6,163 nt of DNA, from contig CAMPIP010000141.1 of the NCBI GenBank assembly GCA_946886425.1, forward strand, positions 1 to 6,163, written 5' to 3'. This DNA is from an uncultured Actinomycetes bacterium (lineage in GTDB: Bacteria > Actinomycetota > Thermoleophilia > Solirubrobacterales > 70-9). Of this stretch, positions 5,708 through 6,163 are shown one piece after another (the stretch's first letter is position 1; each line of letters starts with the position of its first letter). Position numbers and translations under genes: made by a program. The notes under the pieces are model-generated. The model saw only the letters and a list, made by a program, of their open reading frames with translations, was not told where the DNA came from and made no database searches.

Positions 5708-5811
5708 CTTTACTTACTTCGCGGACCAGGTCGCCGGTCCGCTTTTCTCGGCCGGCGCGACTTTTGGGTCGCGGCGGCATTTCAGTGCCAGGACTAACCA
5801 TCACGCGCTAG
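5701..5811 (+). CDS. Possible 36-codon upstream ORF in the rpoD leader (speculative)
   Basis: An ATG at 5701 opens a 36-codon frame (beginning MQALLTSRTRSP, arginine-rich, no recognisable domain) that ends at TAG 5809-5811, 18 nt before the rpoD ATG. A GGGG run lies eight bases upstream of the ATG. The ORF spans hairpins 2 and 3, so translating it would keep them from folding, which is how a leader peptide could affect them. Open frames of this length are common by chance in GC-rich DNA, and its composition is not clearly coding, so this is only a candidate. Confidence 0.15.
   Translation: MQALLTSRTRSPVRFSRPARLLGRGGISVPGLTITR
5721..5749 (+). terminator. Intrinsic-terminator-like hairpin 2 inside the rpoD leader
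   Basis: GCGGACC (5721-5727) pairs perfectly with GGTCCGC (5736-5742). The loop adds two more G-C pairs (5729-5730 with 5734-5735) across a single bulged A. It is followed directly by TTTTCTC (5743-5749). On the plus strand this is the form of a rho-independent terminator. No plus-strand gene ends upstream, because yihY is on the opposite strand, so it would act on transcripts started at the rpoD promoter. Confidence 0.5.
5751..5778 (+). other. Hairpin 3 of the rpoD leader
   Basis: CGCGAC (5756-5761) pairs with GTCGCG (5768-5773) around the loop TTTTGG. The stem extends, after one G/G mismatch, by GCCG (5751-5754) with CGGC (5775-5778): ten pairs in all. It is separated by eight bases from hairpin 2 and leaves about 51 nt to the rpoD ATG. 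Its 5' arm is also the partner of an alternative stem with 5732-5739. Confidence 0.4.
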
Positions 5812-5829
5812 GGAAACGAGTAGATCAGG

Positions 5830-6163
5830 ATGCTGGTAGCAGAGCTTCAGGAGTTGGAGGAGGTCAAAAACCTCATCAATCGCGGGCAGCAGCTCGGCGT
5901 GCTGACCTTCGGCGACATCGCTTCGGCGGTCTCCGAGGTCGACCTCGACGAGTCCGACGTCGAGGACCTTTACGGGCACCTCGAGAAGTCCGGGATCGAG
6001 CTTGTCGAGGACATGGACCCGGCCCAGAAAGCGGCCGCGGAAGCAATGCCCGTGGACACCGGGAAAAAAGGCCGGCGGCGACAGAAACAGTCGCTCGACC
6101 TGAAACCGGACATGACCACGGACTCCCTGCAGCTGTTCCTCAAGGACATCGGCAAGGTCCGCC
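5830..6163 (+). CDS. rpoD: Primary (housekeeping) RNA polymerase sigma factor, 5' part, cut by window end
   Basis: Directs RNA polymerase to housekeeping promoters. The first 111 codons are present and the frame is open at the edge. Residues 1-62 resemble region 1.1 of primary sigma factors: a helical, acidic domain with the basic stretch VKNLINRGQQLGVLTFGDI, then DLDESDVEDLYGHLEKSGIELVED. A basic linker follows (KKGRRRQK, 79-86), then TTDSLQLFLKDIGKVR (96-111), the unmistakable start of region 1.2 in SigA/RpoD proteins. Region 1.1 marks it as a primary rather than alternative sigma factor. The ATG at 5830 is the earliest possible start, because an in-frame TAG stands two codons before it (5821-5823). 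The ribosome site is weak (only AGG abutting the ATG and GGGAAACGAG further up). dnaG, often upstream of rpoD in other bacteria, is absent. Instead a divergent yihY and a 211-bp structured intergenic region precede it, so rpoD appears to have its own promoter. Confidence 0.95.
   Translation, partial: MLVAELQELEEVKNLINRGQQLGVLTFGDIASAVSEVDLDESDVEDLYGHLEKSGIELVEDMDPAQKAAAEAMPVDTGKKGRRRQKQSLDLKPDMTTDSLQLFLKDIGKVR

Noticed and set aside
5794..6155. Two 61-codon minus-strand frames opposite rpoD
   Set aside because: The plus-strand frame encodes unmistakable sigma region 1.1/1.2 sequence; the antisense frames have no features.
1..6163. Mobile elements, CRISPR arrays, tRNA or rRNA genes
   Set aside because: No transposase, terminal inverted repeats, regularly spaced repeats or cloverleaf/rRNA-like segments were recognised on either strand.

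Overview
The window is very GC-rich and gene-dense, and the codons are strongly GC-biased at third positions. It carries an F420-type (LLM) oxidoreductase, a class II (GlpX) fructose bisphosphatase, many TetR-type regulators and a primary sigma factor start whose region 1.1/1.2 looks actinobacterial. Together with apparently leaderless genes this suggests a high-GC Actinomycetota, most likely Thermoleophilia/Solirubrobacterales. That placement is an inference from gene style, not a database result.

Left part (1-1311): an agmatine-to-putrescine module split into two divergent genes. The 5' part of an agmatine deiminase gene (aguA, minus strand) leaves the window on the left. N-carbamoylputrescine amidohydrolase (aguB, plus strand) starts only 19 bp away. 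The two proteins would catalyse consecutive steps: agmatine to N-carbamoylputrescine, then to putrescine.

Middle part (1308-3266): an LLM-class flavin/F420 oxidoreductase (minus) converges on aguB, and the two genes share the four bases CTAG as overlapping stop codons. It is divergent from glpX (plus) across a 27-bp gap that holds two back-to-back -10-like elements. glpX encodes the gluconeogenic fructose-1,6-bisphosphatase. A GC hairpin separates glpX from the regulator genes converging on it.

Right part (3297-5618): a minus-strand cluster yihY - tetR1 - tetR2. It encodes a six-helix YihY/BrkB-type membrane protein and two related TetR regulators whose genes overlap by GTGA. A near-perfect AT-rich palindrome sits directly before tetR1 and may be its operator.

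Right edge (5619-6163): a 211-bp intergenic region and the first 111 codons of the primary sigma factor gene rpoD (plus, cut by the window end). The most interesting signal is here. A good sigma-70-type promoter (TTGACT-N17-TACCAT) overlaps the yihY start codon. It would give rpoD a leader of about 175 nt containing three hairpins. One of these looks like an intrinsic terminator (GC stem followed by TTTTCTC) and can be displaced by an alternative stem. This suggests that the housekeeping sigma factor may be controlled by premature termination. No mobile element, CRISPR array, rRNA or tRNA was seen, and no gene-free stretch exceeds about 211 bp.
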